Assembly: GCF_018228765.1 (NCBI RefSeq)
Contig: NZ_CP073695.1
Span: 744,001-808,000 of the forward strand
DNA length: 64,000 nucleotides
Source: Halorubrum ruber
Lineage (GTDB): Archaea; Halobacteriota; Halobacteria; Halobacteriales; Haloferacaceae
Reading direction: 5' to 3'
A program made the translations under genes and the position numbers. Shown in pieces: positions 25,574 through 34,153 of this stretch. Under the pieces are notes generated by a model that had not been told where the DNA came from, did no database searches, and saw nothing but the letters and a program-made list of their open reading frames with translations. Within the stretch, counting starts at the first letter, position 1. Every line of letters starts with the position of its first letter.

Positions 25574-26545
25574 ATGACAGACACCGAGCCGGCGCCGGCG
25601 GTCCGCGAGACCGCCGAGTCGATCGCGACCATGGAGATCCGCGGCGCGGCCACCATCGCCTCCGCGGCCGCCGAGGCGCTCGCCGAGCAGGCGGAGGCGG
25701 CGGCCGAGGCGGACGCGACCGCGAGCGACCCCGAGGCGTTCCGCGCGTCGATGCGCGCCGCGGCGCGAACCCTCCGCGAGACGCGCCCGACCGCGGTGTC
25801 GCTGCCGAACGCCCTCCGCTACGTCCTCCAGCGGATGGAGGGCGACTCCGTCGATCGGCTCCGCCGGAGCGTCGTCGACGCGAGCGAGGCGTTCGTCGAA
25901 CAGCTCGACCGCGCGCAGGAGGACCTCGGGCAGGTGGGCGCGAACCGCCTCGCGGACGGCGACACGGTGATGACCCACTGCCACTCCACCGACGCCCTCG
26001 CGTGCATCGAGGCGGCCGTCGAGCAGGGGAAGTCGATCTCGGCGGTCGTCAAGGAGACGCGCCCGCGCCAGCAGGGGCACATCACCGCCGAACAGCTCCG
26101 CGACGCAGGGGTGCCGGTCACCCTGATCGTCGACTCCGCGGCGCGGCGCTACCTCGACGAGGTCGACCACGTCGTCGTCGGCGCCGACTCGATCGCCGCC
26201 GACGGCGGCGTGATCAACAAGATCGGCACCTCGGGGCTCGCGGTCAACGCCCGCGAGCGCGGCGTCCCGATCATGACCGCGGCCCAGACGATCAAGCTCC
26301 ATCCCGAGACGCTGACGGGCCACACCGTCGAGATCGAGATGCGCGACGAGGGCGAGGTGATCGAGCCCGAGGCCCGCGAGGAGATCGGCGACATCGCGGT
26401 CGAGAACCCCGCGTTCGACGTGACGCCGCCGCGGTACATGGACGCGATCGTCACCGAGCAGGGGCAGTTCCCCCCGGAGAGCATCGTGACGCTGATGCGC
26501 GAGCTGTTCGGCGAGGGCGCCGCCGAGCCGTGGGCGGAGCCATGA
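25574..26545 (+). CDS. Ribose-1,5-bisphosphate isomerase
   Basis: A 323-residue member of the eIF2B-alpha/MTNA family. Residues matching the archaeal R15P isomerase site are visible: Cys in VMTHCHSTDA, Asp in ADSIAADGGVINKIGT, and the basic KETRPRQQGH. The enzyme converts ribose 1,5-bisphosphate to RuBP. No RuBisCO gene is in the window, so RuBP is likely dephosphorylated by the upstream HAD enzyme. A TATA-like TTTTATAAATAC 25-30 nt before the ATG indicates its own leaderless promoter. Confidence 0.88.
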   Translation: MTDTEPAPAVRETAESIATMEIRGAATIASAAAEALAEQAEAAAEADATASDPEAFRASMRAAARTLRETRPTAVSLPNALRYVLQRMEGDSVDRLRRSVVDASEAFVEQLDRAQEDLGQVGANRLADGDTVMTHCHSTDALACIEAAVEQGKSISAVVKETRPRQQGHITAEQLRDAGVPVTLIVDSAARRYLDEVDHVVVGADSIAADGGVINKIGTSGLAVNARERGVPIMTAAQTIKLHPETLTGHTVEIEMRDEGEVIEPEAREEIGDIAVENPAFDVTPPRYMDAIVTEQGQFPPESIVTLMRELFGEGAAEPWAEP

Positions 26546-27765
26546 GCGGGCGCGACGGCGCTCCGGAGGACAGCGCGTCGGGCGACGGCGCCTCGGTCGA
26601 CGGCGACCCCGGAGACGAGGGCGTCGACGACTGGGACGAGACCGTCGCGGCGTGGGACCGCGAGGTCGACGAGTGGGAGGAGGCCCCGGACGGCGGCACC
26701 GAAGGGCCGGTCGGCGGCGACGAGGCCGCCGACGGAACCGCCGACCGCGCCGGCGACGACGTCGATCCCGCGGTCGACCGCGACCCCGACCTGACCCCCG
26801 ACGAGGCCGACCGCGTGCCGAAGGTCGTCTCGGCGGGCCACATCAACTGGGACGTGACGATCCACGTCGACAGCCTCCCCGAGCCGGACGGCGAGACGCG
26901 GATCGAGCGGCTCGAACAGTCCGGCGGCGGCAGCGCCGCGAACGTCGCGGTCGGGCTCGTCGACCTCGGCGGCCAGTCGGTCGTCTACGGCAGCGTCGGC
27001 GGCGACGAGTCGGGCGCGCTCGCGCTGCGCGAGCTCGCGAGCGCCGGCGTCGACCCGGGGCAGGTGCTCGTCGACGCCGACGAGCCCACCTCGGTGAAGT
27101 ACGTCATCGTCGACGGCGGCGGCGAACTGCTCATGCTCGCGAACGACGGCGCCAACGAGTCGTTCTCGGCGGCCGGGCTGGACCGCGACACGCTCGCGGC
27201 CGCCGACCACCTCCACCTCACCGGCCAGCAGCCCGAGACCGCGGCGGCGCTCGCGACCGCGGCCGCGGAGGCGGGCGCGACCCGGAGCTTCGACCCCGGG
27301 CGCCGCGTCGCGGACCGCGAGTTCGAGGCCGCGCTCCACGCGAGCGACGTGCTCTTCTTAAACGACCGCGAGGCCGACGCGCTCGAAGCGGCGACCGACG
27401 TCGACCCGTGGGAGCCGGACGACCGCGTCGTCGCGATCAAGCTCGGCGACGAGGGCGCGACGGTGCGGACGCCGCACGGCAGCGTCTCGCACCCGGGGTT
27501 CGACGTCGATCCGGTCGACACGGCCGGGGCGGGCGACGCCTTCGCGGCCGGGTTCCTCGCGGCCGCGCTCCGGGAGCCGGAAATCACCGGCGACGGGTTC
27601 TCGCACGACCCGCGCGACTACCAGGTGCCGATCCTGGTCGGCAACGCCTGCGGCGCCGTCGCGACCGAGTCGGTGACCGCGCGCACCGACCTCTCGTGGG
27701 ACCGCGTCCGCGAGACGATGGGCGAGTCGCCCGAGACGGACCTGCTGATCGAAGTGCGCGCTTGA
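26542..27765 (+). CDS. PfkB-family kinase, probable ribose-1-phosphate kinase
   Basis: A 407-residue sugar kinase with both PfkB signatures: GGGSAANVAVGLVDLGG near residue 130 and DTAGAGDAFAAGFLAA near residue 325, whose Asp is the catalytic base. It overlaps the R15P isomerase gene (ATGA), so it most likely phosphorylates ribose 1-phosphate to ribose 1,5-bisphosphate using ATP. It has an unusual ~95-residue Asp/Glu/Gly-rich N-terminal extension before the domain start (VPKVVSAGHINWDVT). Confidence 0.82.
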   Translation: MSGRDGAPEDSASGDGASVDGDPGDEGVDDWDETVAAWDREVDEWEEAPDGGTEGPVGGDEAADGTADRAGDDVDPAVDRDPDLTPDEADRVPKVVSAGHINWDVTIHVDSLPEPDGETRIERLEQSGGGSAANVAVGLVDLGGQSVVYGSVGGDESGALALRELASAGVDPGQVLVDADEPTSVKYVIVDGGGELLMLANDGANESFSAAGLDRDTLAAADHLHLTGQQPETAAALATAAAEAGATRSFDPGRRVADREFEAALHASDVLFLNDREADALEAATDVDPWEPDDRVVAIKLGDEGATVRTPHGSVSHPGFDVDPVDTAGAGDAFAAGFLAAALREPEITGDGFSHDPRDYQVPILVGNACGAVATESVTARTDLSWDRVRETMGESPETDLLIEVRA

Positions 27766-27792
27766 CGCACAGCGGGGTCACCGCCGGGGCGG

Positions 27793-29028
27793 TCACCCTT
27801 CGTAATCGAACGCGACCGCGAGGTCGGCGGCGCCCCAGAACACGAACCGGTACCGACCGGGGACCAGGTCCGGGCAGACCCGGAGCGCGTCGGCGTGCGG
27901 GCCACCCTCGACCGACGTCCCGTCCCTGACGGGCCCGCCCTCGACGAGCCCGGACTCGGTCATCTCGAACTCCCACTCCAGACTCTCGCCCGGCGGGACG
28001 ATGATCGCCTCGTCGGTGTACGCGAACGTGGCGTCGCCGTCGGTCCCGCGGAGCTCGGTCCACCCGTCCTCGGTGCGGATCTCCAGGTTGTACTTCCCCT
28101 GATTGCCGACGGACGCCTCGCGCGCGGAGACGTTCGTCAGTTCGATCCGGAACCGGGTGCCGCGGCCGATCGCGAGCGGATCGGACCCGGCGTCGTCGTC
28201 GCCGGGGGTCACGACGCGAAGCGCGAGCGGCCCGTCGCCGCTGGCGTCGCTGCCGGCGCCGCCCCCGCCGCCCCAGTTGACCCCGCCGTCGTACATCTTC
28301 GGGTGTCGCTCGAAGCCGTCGGCGTCGCAGTCGAAGGCGGCGGGGACGGTCGAGGGCTCGTGGTCGGGCCGGATCCCCCCGGCGAGCCCGTCCGGGTCGC
28401 GGAGCCAGTCGCCGTCGCGCACCGTCCCCGTCTCGCCCCAGCCGTCGGTGACGGAGAGCCGGACCGCGTCGGGGAGCGGGTCGGCGGTGACCCGGAGCAG
28501 CGCGGCCGGGTACGTGATCGCCTGGCCGCAGGCGACGTCGTCGCTTTCCGCCCCGCGGACCGTCGCGTCCGCGACGAGCGTCCCGTCCTCGACGCCCACG
28601 TTCTCGAACGCGATCTCGTCGTGACAGGTGTCGGGACCGACGGACTCGACGTAACAGAGGACCGACTCCGCGAAGTCGGTCTCCTCGACGAACGCGCGGA
28701 CCTCTTCGGGTGCGTCGTCGAGGAGCCACGAGCCGTCTCCCTCCTCGGCGATCAGCGTACAGAACCCGCGCCGCTCGGTCCGGCGCCACGCCGGGCCCGA
28801 GAGGGCGGCGCCGACCTGCTGGACGACCGTCGTTACCTCCTCGGCGTCGCCGCCGTCGCCGTCGGGCCCGTCGTCTCCGTCGCCTCCGCTCCCGTCGCTG
28901 CCGTCTCCGTCGCCTCCGCTCCCGTCGCTGCCGTCCGCCGGGACGCTGGCCTCCGTACACCCCGCGAGCGCGACGCTGCCGGCGGCGGCGACGCCGTAGA
29001 GGGTCCGTCGTCGCGTGAACTGAGTCAT
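27793..29028 (-). CDS. Tat-type lipoprotein, large paralogue of the 14631-15221 protein
   Basis: A 411-residue exported lipoprotein: FTRRRTLYGVAAAGSVALAGC gives twin arginines and lipobox. A Gly/Asp/Ser-rich stalk encoded partly by a 30-bp DNA repeat (28874-28933) precedes two globular parts. The C-terminal domain (LEIRTEDGWTELRG, FEMTESGLV, LRVCPDLVPGRYRFVFWG) matches the other lipoprotein in the window. The middle region contains a Cys-rich QAITYPAALLRVT segment. Function unknown; cell-surface location is well supported. Confidence 0.75.
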   Translation of the reverse strand: MTQFTRRRTLYGVAAAGSVALAGCTEASVPADGSDGSGGDGDGSDGSGGDGDDGPDGDGGDAEEVTTVVQQVGAALSGPAWRRTERRGFCTLIAEEGDGSWLLDDAPEEVRAFVEETDFAESVLCYVESVGPDTCHDEIAFENVGVEDGTLVADATVRGAESDDVACGQAITYPAALLRVTADPLPDAVRLSVTDGWGETGTVRDGDWLRDPDGLAGGIRPDHEPSTVPAAFDCDADGFERHPKMYDGGVNWGGGGGAGSDASGDGPLALRVVTPGDDDAGSDPLAIGRGTRFRIELTNVSAREASVGNQGKYNLEIRTEDGWTELRGTDGDATFAYTDEAIIVPPGESLEWEFEMTESGLVEGGPVRDGTSVEGGPHADALRVCPDLVPGRYRFVFWGAADLAVAFDYEG

Positions 29029-29127
29029 ACCTCTCGGTACGCGGCCGGTACATAAGGGCTTCCTGTAAGCTCAAACGCCCGTCTGACCCATCGCGGCGAG
29101 CGGTTTCGTCCGCCCGTCGCGGTCGGC

Positions 29128-30189
29128 TTACGCCGGCGCGAACAGCGCCTCGATCCCCTCGGAGTCGAGTTCGGCCGCGAGGCCGAGCGCGAGCGCGACG
29201 CGCGCCTTCGCGGCCGGGAGGTCGCCGGCGAACGTCACCCCGCGGTCCGCGAGCGTGACGGCGCCGCCCGGCGTCCCGTACACCGGCTCCGTCGGCCCGG
29301 CGGGCGGGCGGCCGGCGACGACGACCGGCACGGACTCGACCGCCTCGCCGATCGCGTCGCCGAGCGCCCCGGTGACGTTGCCGAGACCGGTCCCCTCCAC
29401 GACGATCCCGCCGACGCCAGCGTCGAGCGCGCGTTCGAGCGCGCCCGCGCCGACGCCGGTCCCGGAGTGGATCACCGGGACCTCGGGCACGTCCGCGGCG
29501 CCCCCTATCGCGTCTGCGAGGGGGTCGACCGCGACGCCGCGCTCGGGGGCCCGGACCAGCCGCGAGGCGGCGCGGGTGAACGTCGCGACCGGTCCCGTCC
29601 CCGGCGAGGTCATCGTCGACAGCGCGTTGCTGTGGCCCTTCACCACGTCGCGGGCGGCGTGGAGCTCGTCGTCGAACGCGACGTGGACGCCCGGCGCGAA
29701 GCGGTCGTCCGCGGCCGCCCGGACGGCGAGCGCGAGGTTCGCGGGCACGTCGCTGGAGGGCTCGTCGAGCCGGCGCTGCGCCCCGGTGACGACGACCGGC
29801 GCGTCGAGGTCGGTGAGGAGGTCGAGCGCGAACGCGGTGTCCGCGAGCGTGTCCGTCCCGTGGGTGACGACGACGCCGTCGGCCCCCTCTGCGACCGCGT
29901 TGCGCGCGGCCGTCGCCGTCGCGAGCACGTCCCGCCACCGCACGTCGAACCCGGGCTGTGAGCACACCTCTCTGGTCGTCACCCGCGCGTGGTCGCTCAC
30001 GGCCGGCACCGCCTCGACGAGGTCGTCGCCGGTCTTCTCGGGCGCCGCGCCGTCGTCGCCCGGCTCCGAGGCGATGGTGCCGCCGCAGGCGACGACCGCT
30101 ACCCGCGGGCGGCCGCCGTCGGCGCGCGCGGCTGCGTCGTCTGGATCCCTCCGGTCCTCGCGTCCGTCACGGCGATCGGTCTCGGTCAT
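29128..30189 (-). CDS. L-asparaginase type I/II family
   Basis: A 353-residue amidohydrolase that converts asparagine to aspartate and ammonia. Both catalytic Thr motifs are present: CGGTIASEP and VVTHGTDTLADTA, with the conserved Lys in VKGHSNAL. A ~30-residue acidic N-terminal extension precedes the domain. The start ATG at 30189 (MTETDRRD) was preferred; a longer frame upstream is Arg-rich and unlike haloarchaeal proteins. Confidence 0.88.
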   Translation of the reverse strand: MTETDRRDGREDRRDPDDAAARADGGRPRVAVVACGGTIASEPGDDGAAPEKTGDDLVEAVPAVSDHARVTTREVCSQPGFDVRWRDVLATATAARNAVAEGADGVVVTHGTDTLADTAFALDLLTDLDAPVVVTGAQRRLDEPSSDVPANLALAVRAAADDRFAPGVHVAFDDELHAARDVVKGHSNALSTMTSPGTGPVATFTRAASRLVRAPERGVAVDPLADAIGGAADVPEVPVIHSGTGVGAGALERALDAGVGGIVVEGTGLGNVTGALGDAIGEAVESVPVVVAGRPPAGPTEPVYGTPGGAVTLADRGVTFAGDLPAAKARVALALGLAAELDSEGIEALFAPA

Positions 30190-30502
30190 ACCCCACCTCG
30201 CTCCCCGACGGACAAAGCGGTTGGTGCCGCGGCAGTCGTTCCGCGCCGCGCCCGTCGGTCTCCGACTGTCGCCCGCCCCCATCGTCGGCGGTCCGCAGCG
30301 GTCTGGTCGCTCCGGATGGGTCGACTCGCCCCGCGGCCGGCGGATCGCCGCTGATCCCGAAACAAAGGATTAGCTGGCTCGATAAACAGTTAAAATGTCT
30401 TTGCGGCCGTTTTAAAACGACGCGATCGGTCGAGAAATGTGGTGAAATTCGTCGAACCCTCGGCGGGGTATATGTGGTCCCCCGTCGTACGGAGAAGTGT
30501 CC
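30190..30502. promoter_or_regulatory. Divergent intergenic region with AT-rich palindrome
   Basis: About 310 bases without a supportable gene. The left part is GC-rich. At 30409-30418 is the palindrome GTTTTAAAAC within an AT-richer stretch, and a TATA-like GTATATG at ~30468-30474 lies ~30 nt before the start at 30503. No repeat element is present. Confidence 0.5.
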
Positions 30503-30724
30503 ATGTCAACCCCCGCTCCCACCCAGATCGCCTCCGGCGAACGGCTCGCCGGGCTGATGACCGGCACCGTCAAGGCCGCCGCCTTCTGGGCGGCCATCGC
30601 CATCCCGGCGACGTACCCCGCCCTGCTGTACTCGGGGCTCGACGGCGGCACCGGGCAGCTGTTCGTCGTGCTGCTGTTCGCGAACGCGCTCGCGCTCGCG
30701 CTCGGTCACGACTACAAGCGGTGA
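30503..30724 (+). CDS. Small haloarchaeal membrane protein
   Basis: A 73-residue protein with two membrane helices (residues ~22-45 and ~50-68) ending in a short basic HDYKR. Start ATG 30503 (MSTPAPTQIAS); a GTG two codons earlier is possible. A GGAG sequence lies ~13 nt upstream and a TATA-like element ~30 nt upstream. Function unknown. Confidence 0.65.
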   Translation: MSTPAPTQIASGERLAGLMTGTVKAAAFWAAIAIPATYPALLYSGLDGGTGQLFVVLLFANALALALGHDYKR

Positions 30725-30789
30725 CCGTCGACGCCTGACCGCTCACCGAGAGCCGAGTCGAACCGCCCTCCGAACGTCCGACGCGCCGC

Positions 30790-30930
30790 GTGGACACCGG
30801 CGCTTCGCCCTCCCTCCTTCCGCCCTTCCCCTCCTGCCTTCCGCCCTTTCCCTCCCGCCCTCCGCCTTTCCCCTCCTGCCCTCCGCCCTTTCCCCGCTTT
30901 CGTTCTCTCCGCCCTCCTTCCGCCGCACCT
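30790..30930. other. Pyrimidine-rich tract with degenerate 15-20-bp periodicity
   Basis: About 130 bases are almost all C and T on the + strand, with variants of CCTTCCGCCCTTTCC recurring about every 17-18 bases. It lies between the small membrane protein and the DUF255 gene. It could form triplex (H-DNA) or act as a promoter-proximal spacer; no gene seen. Confidence 0.8.
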
Positions 30931-30991
30931 CGGTTCCTGCGCCAGCATCCGCTCTCGAAGCGCTTACCCCCGCCCCGATCCGACTGGGCGT

Positions 30992-32650
30992 ATGAGCGAC
31001 GAGACCCGCGTCGAGTGGCGCGACTGGGGCCCCGAGGCGTTCGCCGAGGCCGACGAGCGCGACCGCCCGGTGCTGCTCTCGCTGTCGGCCACCTGGTGTG
31101 AGGGCTGTCACGAGATGGACGCGATCACCTACGCGGAGCCGCGGATCGCGGCCAACGTCAACGAGGAGTTCGTCCCCGTCCGCGTCGACGTCGACCGCCA
31201 CCCGCGGGTGCGCGAGCGGTACAACATGGGCGGGTTCCCGACGACCGCCTTCCTCACGCCCGAGGGGACGCTGCTGACGGGCGCGGGCTACCTCGACGTC
31301 GACGGGATGCGGCAGGTGCTCGAATCGGTCCGCGAGATGTGGGCCGACAAGGGCCGCGAGGCCGGGCGCGTGCCCCGCGCGCTCGACGCCGACCTGCCGC
31401 CCCGCGGCGAGGTGACGGACGGGATCGAGAGCCACCTTGCGGGCCAGTTAGAGGCGAAGTACGACGCTGAGAACGCCGGCTGGGGGACGGACGCGAAGTT
31501 CCCGCTCCCGCGGACCGTCGAGTTCGCGCTGAAGCGCGACCGGAGCCGCGCGCTCCGGACGCTCGACGCGGTCCGCGACCACCTCACCGACGACGTCGAC
31601 GGCGGGTTCTTCCGCTACGCGGGCACCCGCGACTGGGGCGACGTCGCCTACGAGAAGCCGCTGGACACGAACGCCGCGGTGACCCGCGCGTTCGCGAACG
31701 CCTTCCTCTACACCGGCGACGAGGCGTACTTGGAGCCCGCCGTCGACGCCGTCTCCGTCCTCACCGACGAGCTCTGGACCGGCTACGGCGTCGGCGGCAG
31801 CCTCGGTCCCGGGCTCGGCCGCGCCTACTACGCCGCGCCGGCCGCGGACCGCGCGGACCTCGACGAACCCCGCCGCGACCTCACCGTCTTCGCCGGCGGC
31901 AACGCGCTCGCGGCGGACGCGCTGCTCGCGGTGGCCGCCTACACCGACGACGAGCACGCCCGCGAGTACGCCGACCGGATCCTCGACGGGCTCGAACGCG
32001 ACCTGATCGACGCCGAGAGCGGCGTAGTGACCCACTACCGCGGCAGCGACGAGGCCGGCGAGACCGACCTGCTGGAGGACGCCGCCCGCGTCGTCGGGGC
32101 GTACGTCCGCGCCGCCGGCGTGCGCGGCGAGGGCGCCGACGTCGCCCGCACGGTCGCGGACCGGGCGATCGACCGGCTCCACGTCGACGGGTCGTTCGTC
32201 GACGGGCCGCGCTCGGGGCCGGGGCTGCTCGACCGGTCGTTCCGCCCGCTCGACGCCAACGTCGAGATGGCGTCGTCCCTGCTCGACCTGGCGGCGCTCA
32301 CTGGCGAAGAGCGCTACCGTGAGGTCGCCCGCGAGACCGCCGAGGCGTTCGCCGGCGCCACCGAGCGGCTGAGCGTACAGGTCGCCGACTACGGGAGCCT
32401 CGCGGGGCGGCTCCGGCGCGGGACGACCGTCATCGCCGTCGGGACCGAGCCCGGGAGCGACCTCCACCGCGCCGCGTGGCGGGTCGCCGACCACGAGAAG
32501 GTGATCGCGCCGAACGCCCACGAGGCCGACGCGCCCGCGCCGCGGACGGTTTCGGAGGGGACGGCGGTCGTCCTCGCGGGCGACGGCGCCTCGGAGCCGG
32601 CGGAAACGCCGGACCAGTTGATGGATCGGGTCGGCGACGTTCTGGGCTGA
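30992..32650 (+). CDS. Thioredoxin-domain protein of the DUF255/YyaL (spermatogenesis-associated 20) family
   Basis: A 552-residue protein. The N-terminal ~120 residues form a thioredoxin-like domain with SATWCEGCHEM (CxxC) and the cis-Pro loop GGFPTTAF. The rest is an alpha/alpha-barrel resembling six-hairpin glycosidases or epimerases (FPLPRTVEFAL, LDTNAAVTRAFANAF). The family is broad and its substrate unknown. It is shorter than the usual ~650-700 residues, lacking part of the C-terminal region. Confidence 0.82.
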   Translation: MSDETRVEWRDWGPEAFAEADERDRPVLLSLSATWCEGCHEMDAITYAEPRIAANVNEEFVPVRVDVDRHPRVRERYNMGGFPTTAFLTPEGTLLTGAGYLDVDGMRQVLESVREMWADKGREAGRVPRALDADLPPRGEVTDGIESHLAGQLEAKYDAENAGWGTDAKFPLPRTVEFALKRDRSRALRTLDAVRDHLTDDVDGGFFRYAGTRDWGDVAYEKPLDTNAAVTRAFANAFLYTGDEAYLEPAVDAVSVLTDELWTGYGVGGSLGPGLGRAYYAAPAADRADLDEPRRDLTVFAGGNALAADALLAVAAYTDDEHAREYADRILDGLERDLIDAESGVVTHYRGSDEAGETDLLEDAARVVGAYVRAAGVRGEGADVARTVADRAIDRLHVDGSFVDGPRSGPGLLDRSFRPLDANVEMASSLLDLAALTGEERYREVARETAEAFAGATERLSVQVADYGSLAGRLRRGTTVIAVGTEPGSDLHRAAWRVADHEKVIAPNAHEADAPAPRTVSEGTAVVLAGDGASEPAETPDQLMDRVGDVLG

Positions 32651-32794
32651 GGGTCTGGACCGCGCCGGATCGACGCGTCGGCGGCGTCGCTCTGGCGTCG
32701 GCGGTATGGACTCGGCGTCGACGGTCGTCCGTGAGCTCGGCCGCGGATCGTAAACGGACGATGCGTTTATACGGGCGCCGGGGCATCCCCGAGT

Positions 32795-33601
32795 ATGGCA
32801 TCTCTTCGCGACTTGGGCCTCTCCGAGTACGAGGCCCGGGCGTACCGCGCGCTCCTTCGGACCGGGCCGACGACGGCGAAGGACCTCTCGCGGGCCAGCG
32901 AGGTCCCGATGGGGCGGATCTACGACGTGCTCAACAGCTTAGAGCAGCACAACCTCGTCCGCAGTCAGGCGGCGAGCCGGCCGAAGAAGTACGTCGCGGT
33001 CGAGCCGGACGCCGCGCTCGACCGCCTGCTCGACGAGAAGAAAGAGGAGCTCCGGACGCAGGCGGAGCAGTACGAGTCGGTCGTCGACGACCTCTCGACC
33101 GAGCTCGACGCCGGCGAGCCGGTCGACGGCCAGTTCTGGACCGCGGCGGTCGGCGCCGAGGAGGCGACGGACCTCCTCTTAGAGCGGATCGCCGCCTCGG
33201 AGCGCCGGGTGGTCGTGGTTGCGGGCGCGCCCGCGACCGGCTTCGACCTCGGCACGATCGGTGAGCGCGTGACCGCCGAGCTGGAAGCCGCGCTCGACCG
33301 CGGCGTGGAGATCCGGGTGCTGCTGTCGCCGGCGACGGTCGACGAGCTCCCACGGAGCGTCGGCCGGCGGTACACGTCGGAGCTGGCCGACATGGAGGGG
33401 TTCGAGGTCCGGACGATCCCGGGCGTCGACGGGACGTTCAACGTGTTCGACGAGATCGAGGTGTGCATCGAGGTGCCGCACCCGCTGTCGGCGGACGAGC
33501 CGTTCGCGATGATCGACGTGAAAGACATCGAGTTCGCGACGAGCGTGAAAGACCAGTTCGAGCCGCGCTGGGCGGAGGCGGAGCCGCTGACGTTCGGATA
33601 G
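32795..33601 (+). CDS. TrmB-family transcriptional regulator
   Basis: A 268-residue regulator. The N-terminal winged helix (residues ~1-75) has the TrmB form (LGLSEYEARAYRALLRTG ... KDLSRASEVPMGRIYDVLNSLE), followed by a short coiled coil and a C-terminal PLD-like domain (ERRVVVVAGAPATGF, EIRVLLSPATV) rather than the long sugar-binding domain of classic TrmB. The effector is unknown. A TATA-like GTTTATACG lies 25-30 nt before the ATG, so it is leaderless. Confidence 0.85.
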   Translation: MASLRDLGLSEYEARAYRALLRTGPTTAKDLSRASEVPMGRIYDVLNSLEQHNLVRSQAASRPKKYVAVEPDAALDRLLDEKKEELRTQAEQYESVVDDLSTELDAGEPVDGQFWTAAVGAEEATDLLLERIAASERRVVVVAGAPATGFDLGTIGERVTAELEAALDRGVEIRVLLSPATVDELPRSVGRRYTSELADMEGFEVRTIPGVDGTFNVFDEIEVCIEVPHPLSADEPFAMIDVKDIEFATSVKDQFEPRWAEAEPLTFG

Positions 33602-33615
33602 GTGGCTAGCGACGA

Positions 33616-34098
33616 CAGTTTATAAATGGCGGTGCGGCGGCGCGTGCCTGCGAGCGGCCGCCCCCGGCGGCCGCGAGGAGCACGCGCGAGGGAGTCGGTC
33701 GCCGAGCGGAGCGACGGCGACCGACGAGGCTGGGGAGGCGTGAGGTGCGGTTGCGGTGCTGTGCGGGGCGGGACTCAAAGGGGCAGTCGCGAGGCCACCG
33801 TAGGCGACCCAAGCACCGCAGCGAAGGAACGGAGTGACTGAGCGAGGAGCGCAGCGAGCGTACGGTGGCCTCGCGGCTGGGGCTTTGGAAGTGTTCGCAG
33901 TCGATCTGCAATCAGCAATTTATAAGCGAGCGGCTGGGGATTTGGAAGTGTTCGCAGTCGATCTGTAATCAGCAATTTATAAGCGAGCGGCTGGGGATTT
34001 GGAAGTGTTCGCAGTCGATCTGCAATCAGCAATTTATAAGCGAGCGGCTGGGGCTTTGGAGGAGTTCGCTGCCGCGCCGCTAACTATTTATAAACAAT
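33616..34098 (-). repeat. Three-hairpin element, copy B (complete, four tail units)
   Basis: The element fills the gap between trmB-like (ends 33601) and mptA (ends 34154), oriented opposite to the other copies. TTTATAAA at 33619-33626. H3: outer stem 33640-33647/33680-33687, inner stem 33654-33662/33666-33674. H2: 11-bp arms 33694-33704/33715-33725. H1: arms 33784-33802/33861-33879 (19 bp, one G-U) around a 58-nt loop. The tail has CGGCTGGGG boxes at 33874, 33931, 33988 and 34045, exactly 57 bp apart, each followed by TTTATAAG or TTTATAAA (33919, 33976, 34033, 34087). Confidence 0.92.
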
Positions 34099-34153
34099 CG
34101 ACAGCAACGCCCGGACTTATTTAAAATGGCCTGGAGACCACGTCTACACGCTC

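Noticed and set aside
33874..34098. CRISPR array
   Set aside because: The 57-bp units are contiguous and almost wholly conserved, with no unique spacers and no cas genes in the window.
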